Notes under the pieces: generated by a model
Told to the model about the DNA's origin: nothing
The model's database searches: none
Seen by the model: the letters and a program-made list of their open reading frames with translations, nothing else
From: Vesta saturnalis
Lineage: Eukaryota; Arthropoda; Insecta; Coleoptera; Lampyridae
Length of the DNA: 64,000 nt
Direction: 5' to 3'
NCBI GenBank assembly: GCA_036346205.1
Contig: JARFJB010001166.1
Location: 13,366,001-13,430,000, forward strand
In this document: positions 11,576 to 23,336 of the stretch, one piece after another
Layout: each line of letters begins with the position of its first letter
How positions within the stretch are numbered: the stretch's first letter is position 1
Translations under genes and position numbers: made by a program

Positions 11576-12337
11576 TACAGCCATACTCAAGGTGTATGAT
11601 CTGAACAATTTTAATAACGATATAAATGCCAGTTAATTTTCACAATAAGTGGAAAAAATGTTATCGAAAAATGGCTATTATTGTCTACTTAATACCGTAG
11701 TCAACTTAGCTGTTACATACAACATAATAACAAGTGCTTGTAATAGAATAGTTACCATAGTATACGAGTTTGTCGCGAAAGTGCAGGTTTGCTTTTCCGT
11801 AACCATGAGTAAAATAGTTGTATCTTATTTTGTCATAACCCAGGATATAACTTTACATGCCATGTTTCAATAAAACCTTGTATTTAATACAGAGATTAAG
11901 ATAGGCACAATAAACCCGGATGTTGCAACGCAACATCCTTGTTAAATGTATTAAATAAAAACTTGCTTAAAATTAGAACTTTTGTTTATACTTTATTTTA
12001 ACAATTGTCATTCATTGTGTATTAATTTCGTTAAAATACATTCATGGTCATTTTTTTATTAGGATAAATTAACACTCCATATTTTTGTCAATTGCCAACA
12101 ATTCTCAAATCCAGAGAAATAGCTCTACAATTTTTTTCATTTTTCGTGAATGATCTATCCTCGAAAAATCATAAGCATGCAATATTCTACATAAAATTAA
12201 ACAATTTACTACAGTACATCTAGCAATCATAAAATAAAGTATATTTTAAAGTAAACACACAGTTATGTTCCTTTAATAATTCTATTATATTTACTTATAC
12301 AAATGAATAAAACGAGTTGTTCGTGATTTATTAATAC
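11576..12337. other. No recognised gene (about 760 bp)
   Basis: AT-rich DNA downstream of the ZUP1-like exons. I looked here on the minus strand for peptidase exons of that gene and saw none. AATAAA-type signals occur, so part may be its 3' UTR. Confidence 0.4.
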
Positions 12338-12947
12338 CTACCTATTAATATGTTCTTCCAATTCATCAGGGCTAACACTCGTATATGCACACATTGGACA
12401 ATATAAAACAGTAACCGAGGTTCGAAGTTTAAGATTAAGACTAGATCGAAGTGGAGATCCTTCTCCATGGCTGGATTTACTAGGACTAATATCACCATTA
12501 AGAACACCCTAGCAAAAAGTAATTATAAAAACAGTTTACATACACAACAACTTACCTTTGATGATAAATTTAGATTAATATTATTACATTTTTGACTTTG
12601 ACTAGGAAGTTGTGATGAGAAATGGTTCTCACCATTTGTACTATTACTGTAATCACTACAAATTCTGCAATTTAGATGTAATAGATTGAACATAGTGTAT
12701 ACCTTGGGCTTGCATCGTCAATAAAGCCCATATTATTTTCCAATTCCGGTGTTAAATAATCTAGATGAGCTTGATTCACGTGTAGTAATAGTTCAGCTGA
12801 CGAAACAGCAGATAACTGACAAAAAGGGCATATACCATGTCCTTCAACATGTGCACTGTTAGTATGAGTTCGTAGTTCATCCTCAGTTAGGCCTTCCAAA
12901 CCACAAATTTCACAGCAATAATTTATATCAGGAATGTTACTAGCCAT
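12338..12947 (-). CDS. ZUP1: ZUP1-like zinc-finger protein (N-terminal zinc-finger exons)
   Basis: Three exons on the minus strand: 12947-12703, 12664-12556 and 12508-12342/12338. All introns have GT/AG and phases fit (2, 0). The product has two close C2H2 fingers near the N-terminus (C12,C15,H28,H33 and C40,C43,H56,H61). A third lies at C155,C158,H171 (VLYCPMC...EEH). This finger order and spacing resemble ZUP1/ZUFSP, a K63-linkage-specific deubiquitinase of the genome-stability response. The third exon reaches a donor AG|GTAGGT whose read-through gives a TAG stop at 12340-12338. So the gene either ends here at 174 aa or continues through a long intron. The C78 peptidase domain was not found in the 12.3 kb to the left. 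It is head to head with the carrier gene. Another C2H2 protein cannot be excluded. Confidence 0.65.
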
Positions 12948-13364
12948 AACCTAAAAAAGCGTGTATTATGAAAGAACAACAAATACGTGCTCATTTCATA
13001 TAAAAAATATGTAAACCCACCAAAAATATAGGAAGAAACCTTAAAAAATTCATAAATCATTTACGGTTCAATTTGACAGAGCGTTTAGTGACCTACTTCA
13101 TATAGGCAACCCGCAATATACATCTGCATTTTTGTTACATAAGCGATAATTGCTTATTGAAACATGCCAGAGCCCCTCCAACTTGCTCATATTTTAGTTC
13201 ATACTTTCATAATAACGAAAATGACCTTTATATATCATTCAGTATGTGTCGTTGAATCACTATTAACTATTATAAACTAAAAAAAATAATTTTTAAAAAT
13301 TTACAATTCAGTGACTAATATTTAAAACAATACATATATTTTTTTAATAAATTTTAATAAAAAA
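12948..13364. promoter_or_regulatory. Shared 417-bp intergenic region of two divergent genes
   Basis: The start codons of the ZUP1-like gene (-) and the carrier (+) are 417 bp apart. No other gene lies between them, so this stretch must carry the 5' UTRs and promoters of both. No clear TATA box at a fitting distance or CpG cluster is seen. A compact bidirectional promoter is an inference. Confidence 0.5.
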
Positions 13365-14439
13365 ATGGCTTCAAAGGACGATAAGGCTATTCCGAATTAC
13401 ATAAAATTTTTATTTGGAGGACTATCAGGGTAAATAATATAAAAATTTTATTTTGGCGGGAAATGGCATTTAAATTTTTTTGTTTTAAGAATGGGAGCTA
13501 CCTGTTTCGTACAACCTCTTGATTTAGTTAAAACTAGAATGCAAATTGCTGGAAAAACTAAAGAATATTCGACAACCTTTCAAGCAGTGAGAGGGATTTT
13601 AGCCAAAGAAGGTTTACTTGCTATGTATAATGGTTTGGGTGCAGGTTTACTACGTCAAGCTACTTATACAACAACGCGTTTAGGTGTATATACTTGGTTG
13701 TTTGAATTGTGTTCGGCTAATGGGCAACCCCCATCGTTTTTAACCAAAGCGGCATTAGGAATGGGAGCAGGTGTAGCAGGAGCATTTGTTGGTAAGTATT
13801 TCTTATCGATAGAGCACAATTTTTAATAAGAGTTTCAGGCACACCTGCCGAGGTGGCATTGATAAGAATGACATCTGATGGTCGATTGCCTTTAGCAGAG
13901 AGACGGAATTATAAAAGTGTTTTCGATGCATTAATCAGAATTGTAAGAGAAGAAGGTGTTTTAGCTCTCTGGCGTGGTGTCGGCCCTACAATGGGTCGAG
14001 CCATGGTTGTTAATGCGGCTCAACTAGCGAGTTATTCGCAAGCTAAACAATTTTTGCTTTCAACCGGGCATTTTCAAGAAAATATTTTATTACATTTTGT
14101 TGCCTCTATGCTGTCAGGGCTTGTAACAACTGCCGCATCTATGCCCGTTGATATTGCAAAAACAAGGTATTTTTATTTAATATAAGAAATTTGGATCGTT
14201 AAATTTTGTATTCTAGAATACAAAATATGAAAATTATCGACGGTAAACCGGAGTATAAAGGAGGAATTGATGTTGTAATGAAAGTTATTACGAAAGAAGG
14301 GCCTTTAATGCTTTGGAAAGGATTCTTACCATATTACGCACGCTTGGGACCACACACTGTGTTAACATTCATATTTCTAGAGCAACTTAACTCGACATAT
14401 AGTACAGTAATTTTAGGTAAAAAAGCTCAAGGACTGTAG
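13365..14439 (+). CDS. SLC25A11: Mitochondrial 2-oxoglutarate/malate carrier (complete, 4 exons)
   Basis: Exchanges cytosolic malate for matrix 2-oxoglutarate across the inner mitochondrial membrane, as part of the malate-aspartate shuttle. Exons are 13365-13429, 13490-13791, 13839-14166 and 14217-14439. All have GT/AG borders and phases 2, 1 and 2 that join cleanly to a 305-aa protein, close to the usual 300-315 aa. The three carrier repeats show their signatures: PLDLVK at residues 31-36, PAEVAL at 125-130 and PVDIAK at 225-230. The FLFGGLSGMGATCFVQPLDL start and the MPVDIAKTRIQN segment are typical of the oxoglutarate carrier rather than other SLC25 members. There is no cleavable presequence, as usual. 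An AATAAA stands 14 bp after the stop. Introns are very short (47-60 bp). The gene looks intact. Confidence 0.95.
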
Positions 14440-14654
14440 ATCAGTTATTTTTAATAAATGGCTTAATTTTAATGTACAGCAATGAATATATTTCAGGGTA
14501 AATAAGTGTGATATGTTCAGATGTAAGTAATAAGACTGTATAAAAAATAATTTGAGAAAACTGTTAAAGTATATTAAAAATATATTTTTTGAGTTATTAA
14601 TACTTGTGTTACTGATAAAAACCACACTCATGTTAACCTAATTTCAAGAAAGGG

Positions 14655-15020
14655 ATTGGAACTACTACGCATCTATGCCCTGTTATTGTAAAAACAAGGT
14701 TTTAACGTTTAATACACAATCTGGATCATTTAATTACGTACTTCTAGAATACAAATATGAAAATCATTGATGGTAAACTGGGTTATAAGGTAGGTAGGTA
14801 AAAAACCTCAAGAACTGTAGAAGGGTTGTTTCAAATAAATAATAGTTCAATTTTAATGTACAGTAATGAATATATTTGAGGATAAATGTGTGATATGTTC
14901 AGATATAAGTAATAAGACAGTAAAAAGAATATTTTTAGAAAAAGTTGAATTACAATAAAAATATAGTTTTTGAAATCTTAATATTTGTGTGTTATTGATA
15001 AAACCACACTCAAACTAACC
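14655..15020 (+). pseudogene. Decayed tandem copy of the SLC25A11 3' end
   Basis: The words CGCATCTATGCCC, TGTAAAAACAAGG, TTCTAGAATACAAATATGAA and AATCATTGATGGTAAAC repeat, with changes, the end of exon 3, intron 3 and the start of exon 4. GAACTGTAGAAGGGTTG and the following 200 bp repeat the stop codon region and 3' flank of the real gene (14430-14640). The middle of exon 4 (about 150 bp) is missing. It was therefore a segmental duplication that kept its intron, not a retrocopy. It cannot encode a carrier. Confidence 0.85.
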
Positions 15021-16781
15021 TAATTTAAACAAACGATAATAATATCAGTTTAATCTTTATATTTGATACGATCAATAAATTGATTTAAAAACAAGTGGAA
15101 AGATTTTAGACTGAAAAATTACAAATATGTTCAAATATATTCCACTTCTTCCTACTTGTTTTTATATTGAGATCAAATTACAATCAATTATTGAATAAAA
15201 AGAAATAGAAGTTCACAATAATATTTGTAATTAACCCAGAAACTAATTGTGATAGCAACACATTTCTCTATGTCCAATTACCACCAACACACTAAATGTT
15301 TAACGAAGGTGTAAATCTACATTACAAATAGATTTTAAAAAAGAGGATGTTGTTCCTTACAGCACATTACATAAATATTTTAAAGTAAATATTGCTTATG
15401 TAATAGTACATAAATAAGTATGATAATCTCACATATTATAATTTATTTTATTTATTTATTCTTGTAGGACAAGTTAAATTAAAACGTTGTATATTTACTA
15501 TCCTTCACTGTTCTATAAAATATTGTTTCTACCTAGCACTTACAATAAGTTGTATACCAAAATCAAATTTCGCTACTATAGTCAAATTATATGTTTGTTA
15601 ATACACGTTAAAATATAATTATTGTAGTGTTTAAAAAAAAATAAATAAAAAATCTATGTTTGTGACATTAATAAAAAGTACAATTTAACACACAAACTTA
15701 TGCTATAATACAAACATATTAAGTAAAGGTAGAAGCTCGTTGTGGCGAAATAGTGTTATCTAAGGAAGGATTCTACAACTATTACATCTTATTTCTAAGA
15801 ATTGAAATACCAAATGGGAGAAGCTTTAAAACAATTACATTGCAAAAGAGGTAATTTTAAACAACAGTTTTATTTGATAAGAAACTAAATTCTTTAAAAC
15901 GAACCTTTCGGCAAAGATGATATAATGAATTTAAAGTAAAGGCTTGATCAAATTTTTGACACGTTTTTACAAAATCAGAAATGTTAACTATTGACAATGA
16001 AGTTTAATATCAATTCGAAATTAATGAAAGTGAACTTTTTCAAAATTTCTATTTTGTCATTATAAGTAAATGCAAAGGAATTATAGTAATTGAAGAAAAG
16101 TCAGTCAATGCCGATGATGAATTTAATGTTAATACTAAAACGCATTCTAAATTTAAATTTGCTTTTTTGAATTCACCTGTATGTATGGCACCTTTAGAAT
16201 GTGATGCAGTTTTTATTATTCATTTAACTCATTAATTAATAAGAATGATCAACTTTCTGATACCCGATAGTTGTTGTACTTAAAATCCACACTTAAAGGT
16301 GACCGACATACTTTAATATTGTCACCCAGGAGAAATTCAATTACACATTTAAATACCTTTTTAATTCATTTTTACTTTATTTTTTTAATTATTTTACATC
16401 GAATGCATAATTTTCTTTAGATTATTCATATATACGCGCTTCCTTTTAGTGTTCTACTTACAAAAATCACGTAAGTCCAATATAATATAATGTAGGGCAA
16501 ATGACCACAAGTGGACTTTATGCAAGCTGACCTATTTCCCCATGTGCAAAGATGTTTCCTAGTTAAAGGAATAGGCGTGCACACGGTGAACCATGCCCCC
16601 AATCCATGAGCAACTTTTTTACATGATATAAATAACAAGATATGATCTTGCACACGTTGCCAATCGTTGTGACGTCACGCGGTGGTAAATTTCTATAACA
16701 CCGGTTATAGACCGTTGTGGTTTGATAGTTTTGTTATGTGTTTTTGTATGCTGTTTTGCGTTTGATTTGAGACATATTATA
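15021..16781. other. No recognised gene; one dispersed repeat
   Basis: Strongly AT-rich. At 15595-15700 lies a repeat whose relative is at about 30063-30180 (shared TTAATACAC, TTTAAAATATAATT, AAAAAGTACAATTTAACA with small gaps). An open segment at about 16085-16235 (NADDEFNVNTKTHSKFKF, then LECDAVFIIHLTH) is not recognised. A TGACGTCA palindrome stands at 16669-16676. Confidence 0.4.
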
Positions 16782-17039
16782 CAGGGTGTTTCAAAAAAAC
16801 ATGGCGTGCTTCTTAGGACAGGTAGAATAGCCAAAAATAAGTGGGGTTTGCTCAGTAAAAATTATTCTTAACTGCCTCTGTTTTCGAGATACAGAGTGTT
16901 AAAGAATATTTTGTGTTGTTAATTTAATAAGTCTAATGTTACATGTTCATATTTTTTTATTAAAAATTATTTTGCATAAAAATTTTTGACTAACATAACG
17001 GATTGTCCCATCATTTTTAAATCCAAACATAAAACGGTA

Positions 17040-19724
17040 GGGTAAGGTGGTTAACAGTGGATCGCCTTAACGTCACGCTCGGAAGTACTCGTAATATATC
17101 GACATTTAGCTATATGACGCGTTCTTCGACCGTCTCTTTGCTAAATTAGTCTCTAGGCAGGTTTCGGCGAGAGTAAACGTGATATCATATATTTGCTGTT
17201 AGGCCAGTTTAAAAAAAAATTACGTAAGTACATATTTGATTTATATTCTCAGTGGATGCATTTATTAGTGTGCATGTTTAAGTGACTATATTTACACACA
17301 CAAACACGTTTGTAAAAATAGGCTGCAGTTTTAGAATCTAAAGAAAAACTACTTTCTTAACAACATGGCGGCCGGGTCAACAGTGGATCAACGAATCATG
17401 GTACACAATGGATCATGTACCCTGTCAGTTTTAATGTGCTTTGATTGAAAAAAAGAAACGGTTTACTTCCTTACAGGATGCCCCGAAGAAAATTAGAGAG
17501 AAAAATTGGCAAACATACTCAGGAACAAATGGAAAATGCGTTGCAATTGATTTGTGGAGGATTGAGTATCCGTAGCGTTTCAGAAGATAGTAAAATTCCA
17601 TTTGTGACATTACAAAGGTATAAGAAAAAGAAAGAAAATGCAGATCGGGCAGAAGATCTTTGTTTAGTTCTAACTACTCTGTCAATAGAGTATATTCAGA
17701 AGCTGAAGAAAATATTCTAAAAAGCTATTTTAAAAATTGTGCATTGCTTTTCTACGGACTGTCAAGTAAAGACTGTCGTCAAGTGGCCTATCAAATGGCA
17801 AAAGTAAATCGTATTAAAATGCCTTCAACTTGGGAAACAAACAAGTTAGCTGGAATCGACTGGTGGCACGGTTTTCGTGAGCGTAATGCGTATTTGAGCC
17901 TTAGACGGCCTGAACCATGCAGTTTGGCTAGGACAACATCATTCAATAAAGAGACTGTAAGAGTATTTTTTGACAACTTGGAAAGAATAATATAGAGAAA
18001 TCCATCGTTCGTAAATGGAACGCGCATATACAATTTAGATGAGACTGGCACCTCAACAGTGCAGAAACCTCAACGGGTCGTCGCTCCAAAAGGACACAAT
18101 CTGTGCAAAGTTACCAGTGGCGAAAAAGGGGTCTTGTGTACTACGTGCTGTATAATAAGTGCTGCCGGTCAAGCTTTGTCCCCCATTATAATTTATCCAA
18201 GGAAAAATGTCAATCCTAGGATGGCAATTAGAACACCATCTAGTTCCTTGATTTTGGCAAACCCCTCAGGATGGATGAACACCGAATTGTTTGTCAGCGT
18301 CATGAATCATTTCATCAAGCAAACTCAGAGCAGCTCTGCGAATCCTTCTCTCCTATTGCAAGATAATCACGTATCTCATTTGAATATTGAAGCACTCGAC
18401 TTGGCAAAGAAATTTGGGGTTACTGTTCTAACGTTTCATCCACATACGTCTGCCAAAATGCAACCGCTGGATGTAGGACCCTTCAAAACTTATTACAATA
18501 ATGCAATGGATTCTTGGTTATTGCGTAACCCTGGCCATCCAGTTTCAATTTATGATATTGATCAATTTATTGGAACAGCTTTTACTAAGTCAATGACTAT
18601 TGAAAATATAACAAAGGCTTTTAGAAAAACCGGTATTGTTCCATTTGATAGGGATGTTTTCAGTAATGATGATTTTTTGCCACGTACTGTGACAGATCGA
18701 CAAGACCCCACATGCTCTGCATTGGACCAGATTTCTTTGGTTACTAACGACATTTTACCTCCTGTTGATACCGATCCTACACCTGCCGTTCTTAACCCAA
18801 ATCCTGCGGTACCAGACACTGAGGCTGCAGGGCTTGCTAATTCTGAAACCATTCTAATAACTCCAGATCAGTTTATGGCTCCGATTAAGGCTGGCCCTCG
18901 AAACAACAAAAGAAAAGCGAGAAGAGCAGGCAGAAGCGTTATTGCAACAGACGCCCCTGAGAAGGATGAAATACATAAATTTAGACAGGGGGCTGTTCAG
19001 AGAAAAGGAGCTAAAGTAAAAAAAGCTAAACGACAAGTGTTGCTGAGTGATTCTGAAGATGAAAGTGAAAACGAAAAGAATTTATGCCAAGAAAGCGATG
19101 ACGACGATTGATTCCGATACCACGAAGAGCAGAAGTAGGAGAACATGTTGTGGTTTTGTTTTGTACGAAGAAGTTGAGAATCTATTACGTTGCCAAAATA
19201 TTAAAGCCCCTTAACGACAATATGGAGTATTTTGCAACTTTTCTGAGACTCAAACTAAAAGCACAACAACTCTTCTGTATGCCAGACGTAGCCGACACGG
19301 CATTTGTAAAGGAGAAAGACGTTAAATATTTACTTTCAAAACCAAAAGTCAGTGGTTCAGACAGACGCCAATGATATTATAAATTTACAGTTAGTTTTGC
19401 ATTTTTGGCCATGCGCTAAAATGTAGTTGTTAGCTACTCTTTTGTAGATAATAAAGTTATTGATTTGAATCAGACTTTTCCTATGAATGTGATTTAGCCA
19501 GCTGATTCACTGTGTACCATTACCCGATTCACTGTGTACTTACATGGCGAACAGTGGATCAGTTTACATCATTTAACAAAAGTATTTGTGCCGCCCTCTA
19601 GGTAATCACAAATGTGTTCTAAATACATAAGAGTATTCATAGTAAAAAAAACAAAAATTACAATGATTTGAATCGGTAATAAAACTTAAATAAAAAAAGT
19701 GATCCACTGTTAACCACCCTACCC
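17040..19724 (+). mobile_element. pogo-like element P1, complete ends, TA duplication
   Basis: The terminal repeats are GGGTAAGGTGGTTAACAGTG at the left and, read inward from the right, GGGTAGGGTGGTTAACAGTG; each continues GATC. TA at 17038-17039 and 19725-19726 is the target duplication. The word AACAGTGGATC recurs inside at 17379 and 19550. GATTCACTGTGTAC occurs twice at 19504-19539. A 5'-UTR intron (17224-17476) ends just before the transposase ATG. It lies nested within the long-TIR element. Confidence 0.92.
17478..19374 (+). pseudogene. P1 transposase (HTH-psq, DDE_1/pogo, C-terminal module), broken
   Basis: The start ATG is at 17478, one base after the acceptor of the leader intron. 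The N-terminus holds a psq-type helix-turn-helix (about residues 14-55). A frameshift follows near 17670 and an in-frame TAG at 17993. The rest is open from 18001 to 19111. Catalytic residues are kept: YNLDETG (first Asp, about 18033), LLLQDNHVSH (second, about 18352) and AKMQPLDVGP (third, about 18455). Spacing between the second and third is 35 residues. After another frameshift at about 19108 comes a short C-terminal module (VGEHVVVLFCTKKLRIYYVA) also seen in P2, P3 and P5. Acidic and basic low-complexity precedes it. Only three lesions, so decay is fairly recent. Confidence 0.88.
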
Positions 19725-20119
19725 TACACAATATCGAATTTTATAGAGTACCTTTTTGGTGTAAAATTTGAATGGAGAATAATTTTATTAAAAATTTCGA
19801 CCTAAAAACATAACCTCAAAAAAGTTACCACTACAAGTACTATCTATTAATCATGTAACTAGCGCCCTCTTTGAGTGTCAGACATAACAATGGAGTGTTT
19901 GGATGTGCCAGCTTTAACAACACATTCCCAACAAATTTCATTACAATGGTGCCAGTAGTTTTCAATTAATTGTCAAAAATGTGTATAAAATAATGTTCTT
20001 TAACACTATGTATCTCGAAAACAGAGGCAGTTAGGAATAATTTTTACTGAACAAACCCCATTTATTTTTGGCTATTCTACCTGTCCTAGCAAGCACGCCA
20101 TGTTTTTTTAAACACCCTG

Positions 20120-20969
20120 TATAATAAGAATTAGCTGTTTTGTAGTGATATTTGTGAATTAATATACCTGCTTTTGGGGTGCAGGCTGTGTCTTTTAATA
20201 AAATACATTATTGTTAAAGACAAACCATAATTATATAGTTCAGTTGTTAAAAATGCGTTGTGCTCTGGGCAATCCATATACCTAGGCTACTATCTCACTC
20301 ACTATAATCAAATATATTAAAATTATCGTGTAACCTAATATACATCCACTTTTAAAACTTTGATCAACCATTTCTTATAAAATTGTGTTCAGAGGAGAGT
20401 TTTATTCAATAATTCTATAATCATAACCTGATTCTTAAAAATATTTCTAAGTTAGTAGGTATAAAGAAGTCCGCCGCCAGTCTGATCGACCTCTTTTATT
20501 GATGCTTAAAACTTAAAATGTTAACACAGAACAGGCTAATACATATATCTGTAAATTCAATATAATTTTATCAATTCCTAAAATATTACCATTATTACCT
20601 TGAGTTAAGTGACGGTTTACAAAATAATTGAGAACAATTATAAAATCTTACAATACTCTCTTTGGTGGGGCGTAGACTACGTATTTTTTGTACAACCTGT
20701 ATTTATAAATCTTAAAAATGTATTAGTATTTACATACCCAAATAATAATTTAAAATAAATTTCAAAAAACAAGATAAAATTAGCAATGTGAGCACTTTAT
20801 TACACCCTGTATATCGCCGAATATCAAAAAAAGACTAATCTTTCAGTATGAAAAAGTGCCAGATTTCCTAATTTATTATTTCTTAAAATAATTAAAACCG
20901 AAAGCTGAAGAGTTTTTAATATTCCCATTACGCTGGCAAATGTGTAGATATGTTGCTAATTAAATAATA
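20120..20969. other. No recognised gene (850 bp)
   Basis: AT-rich DNA between two elements. Single mariner-type ends (TTACACCCTG before TA at about 20812; TACAACCTG before TA at about 20700) suggest worn element debris. No coding trace is seen. Confidence 0.4.
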
Positions 20970-23030
20970 CCATAAAACGGGGTGACTTGAAATTGGCGGG
21001 TGAAATGAAAAATTTTGTAGCATTTATTTTAAAATATTAGCGACATCTTACGGTTAGTAGCGAAAGTGTGCAATTGTCAAGGGTGAACGTTACAGGTTTC
21101 CAGTTATCATTGACAGTTACTAACGACTCTCACAGTGAACACCTGTTGCGTGGAAAAATTCCGAAAAAAAGGTAAGAAAATGGTGTTTTTTAAGTGCTGA
21201 ATACTTCCTATTGCCTATATTCACTTGTAAGAGTTGGAGCACCGAGATATTTTTTCTGTGATGACCATTTGTATGAAAACAATATCCTAACCTCATTTTG
21301 ATAATGTTGATCTCCGTCTACTAGTGGCGTGCCACTTTTTTTTTTTTTTTTTGTTCTTTTAGGGGCGACTTGAAAAATAAAACTAAACAATTATAAGAGG
21401 CTTGTGGGCTTCAGAACCTATAGAAATTATGCAGAGGAGACTGTGAGAAGGGCAATCGGGCAGTATAGCAATGGCAATCGCACTCTAAGTGATATTTCGC
21501 AAGAATACGGAATTCCCATGGCCACTTTGTACCGTAAAGTAAAAAAATTACACATGAAAACTCTAGGTGGGCATTCAGTTTTATCACAAAATGATGAACT
21601 AGCTATAGTCCATTGCATTTCTCTTGCATCTGAGTGAGGGTTCCCCTTCGAGAGTGAAGAAGTAAAAAATTTGGTAAGGGGCTATCTAAATCGAAGGGGT
21701 GTACGTGTAAATATATTTAAGGACAACAAACCAGGCAAGGATTGGTACACAACTTTTATGATAAGGCATAAGGACGTGTTGCTACAGAGGACTACCCAAG
21801 CTATCAAACAGAGTCGAGCCAAAATTAATGCCGAAACCATTAACCGATATTTTGACAATTTAACCACTGCATTGGAAAATGTTCCTCCTGAAGCCATCCT
21901 CAACTACGACGAAACTAATTTTACGGATGACCCGGGACGTGTTAAGGTTATAGTTCGCAGGACTTGCAAACGAGTAGAAAAAGTAATGGACACGTCTAAA
22001 GCGGCAACATCCGCCATGTTTAGCTGCACAGCATCGGGCGTAATGCTTCCTGTTTACGTCGGTTACAAGGCCAAACATCTTTGGGCAAATTGGACAGAAA
22101 ACGGACCATTTCGTGCAAGATGCTATAGAAGTAAAACTGGACGGTTTGATACCGCACTGTTTGAGGAATGGTTTTCTACTATCGCCCTACCATATTTTAA
22201 GTCACTTCCAGATTCACCAAAAATTATTATTGGTGATAACTTAGCTAGCCATATTTCTGTAAATGTGATCTCGCTGTGCGAGGAAAATAATATAACATTT
22301 TATTCTGCTACCACCTAATAGCACTCATATGACTCAACCGCTGGTGTCAGTTGTTTCCGGCCCATCAAAAATGCTTGGCGTCTTTTGAAACAAGCATTGA
22401 ATGAAGTCAACACAAGTAGTGCCGCAAATATTCGATCAGGATTTGCAGCTACAAGAATATTTCCTTTGTGCAGAGATAAAATTTTCAATAAATTGCCAAA
22501 AGAGGTGGTCCCACTTGCAGATGCAGCAGTTGACGTTCGCCATGTTATGAATTAAATGTTCAAGAAAGCGAGATATGGAAAAGAAGACCCAACTCCAAAA
22601 GGTAGACGTAGGAAATTAAATGTCGAACCAGGGAATCAGAACCATAAAAAAAGAAGACAAAAGGTCGACCTAAGAAGAGAAAAAATAAAATTATTACACT
22701 GGATAGTGACGAAGAACCTATTCTGAACAATTATTTAGAAGAAACACTCATCGATTCTGAAACAGATAAAAATAATGACATATTTGAGTCAGATGAGGAG
22801 AACGAATACGAATATGAACCAGAGGCTGTAGCTCACACCTCTAAAATTAATGAGACTGAAATAGTGCCTTATGAAGAGGCCAATATGACGACTAATAAAC
22901 AGGCCTCCCAAGATACCAAAAACTACAAACCAAATGACTTTATACTAGTAGAGCTGAGAACAAAAAAAAATATTGCCAAAAGATTTGTCGCTAAAATAAT
23001 CACCCCTTAACGGGGTGACTTGAAAAATGA
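20970..23030 (+). mobile_element. pogo-like element P2, left end present, right end missing
   Basis: The left terminus after TA (20968-20969) reads CCATAAAACGGGGTGACTTG. The core GGGGYGACTTGAAA returns at 21361 and 23012. A leader intron with GGTAAGAAAA (21172) to TTCTTTTAG (21362) precedes the transposase. The expected inverted right terminus is not found within the next kilobase. The element is probably 3'-deleted; mariner remnant 4 begins at 23337. Confidence 0.8.
21408..22985 (+). pseudogene. P2 transposase (HTH-psq + DDE_1), broken at its third catalytic residue
   Basis: The HTH-psq segment is RNYAEETVRRAIGQYSNGNR (about 21419). Stop TGA at 21635-21637 splits it from the CENP-B-like binding domain (FPFESEEVKNLVRGYLNRRG). 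The DDE domain shows NYDETNFTDD (about 21904) and IIIGDNLASH (about 22222). At the third catalytic site the DNA reads CAACCGCTGGTGTCAG: the Asp codon of the QPLD motif has lost one base, so catalysis and frame are both destroyed here. A second frameshift lies just before, near 22305. The C-terminal part is acidic, then NYKPNDFILVELRTKKNIAK, the short module shared with P1, P3 and P5. Clearly a dead copy. Confidence 0.85.
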
Positions 23031-23336
23031 CGTTTGAATTTTTTTTTTTTTGAAAATGGGGAAAGGTTATGGAAAACGGTAAATCTCGCATGGCCACACG
23101 CTCGCCCCTTAAAATGTTTCAATCTCATTGTAATCATACTTTCTCCACTTTTACGACAAAGTCAATTTTAAAAACTGACCATTAAGTATTGTTTGGGTTC
23201 TCTACACTTGTATCGGCATGCGACCAGGCAAAGGGATGTGAACGTTATTTATTCCGCCCTTCCCCCTAACCAAAAAGTCTGTGCAAGCCTATGGTTAAAG
23301 GGTGAGCCGGAATTTTTACGTCAATTATCAATTTGT

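Larger units (their letters stand above)
16782..20119. mobile_element. Long-TIR mariner-like element (MITE type) split by nested P1
   Basis: Inverted repeats of roughly 130 bp: from 16782 CAGGGTGTTTCAAAAAAACA and on to AGATACAGAGTGTTAAAGAA, matched in reverse by about 19990-20119. Both ends are flanked by TA. Without the 2.7-kb P1 element inside, it would be about 650 bp long, and no transposase of its own is seen. It was thus already present when P1 inserted. Confidence 0.85.

Noticed and set aside
12672..12702. Longer first exon of the ZUP1-like gene reading into YTLCSIYYI
   Set aside because: A good donor AG|GTATAC precedes it and the next exon joins in phase. The extension is intronic.
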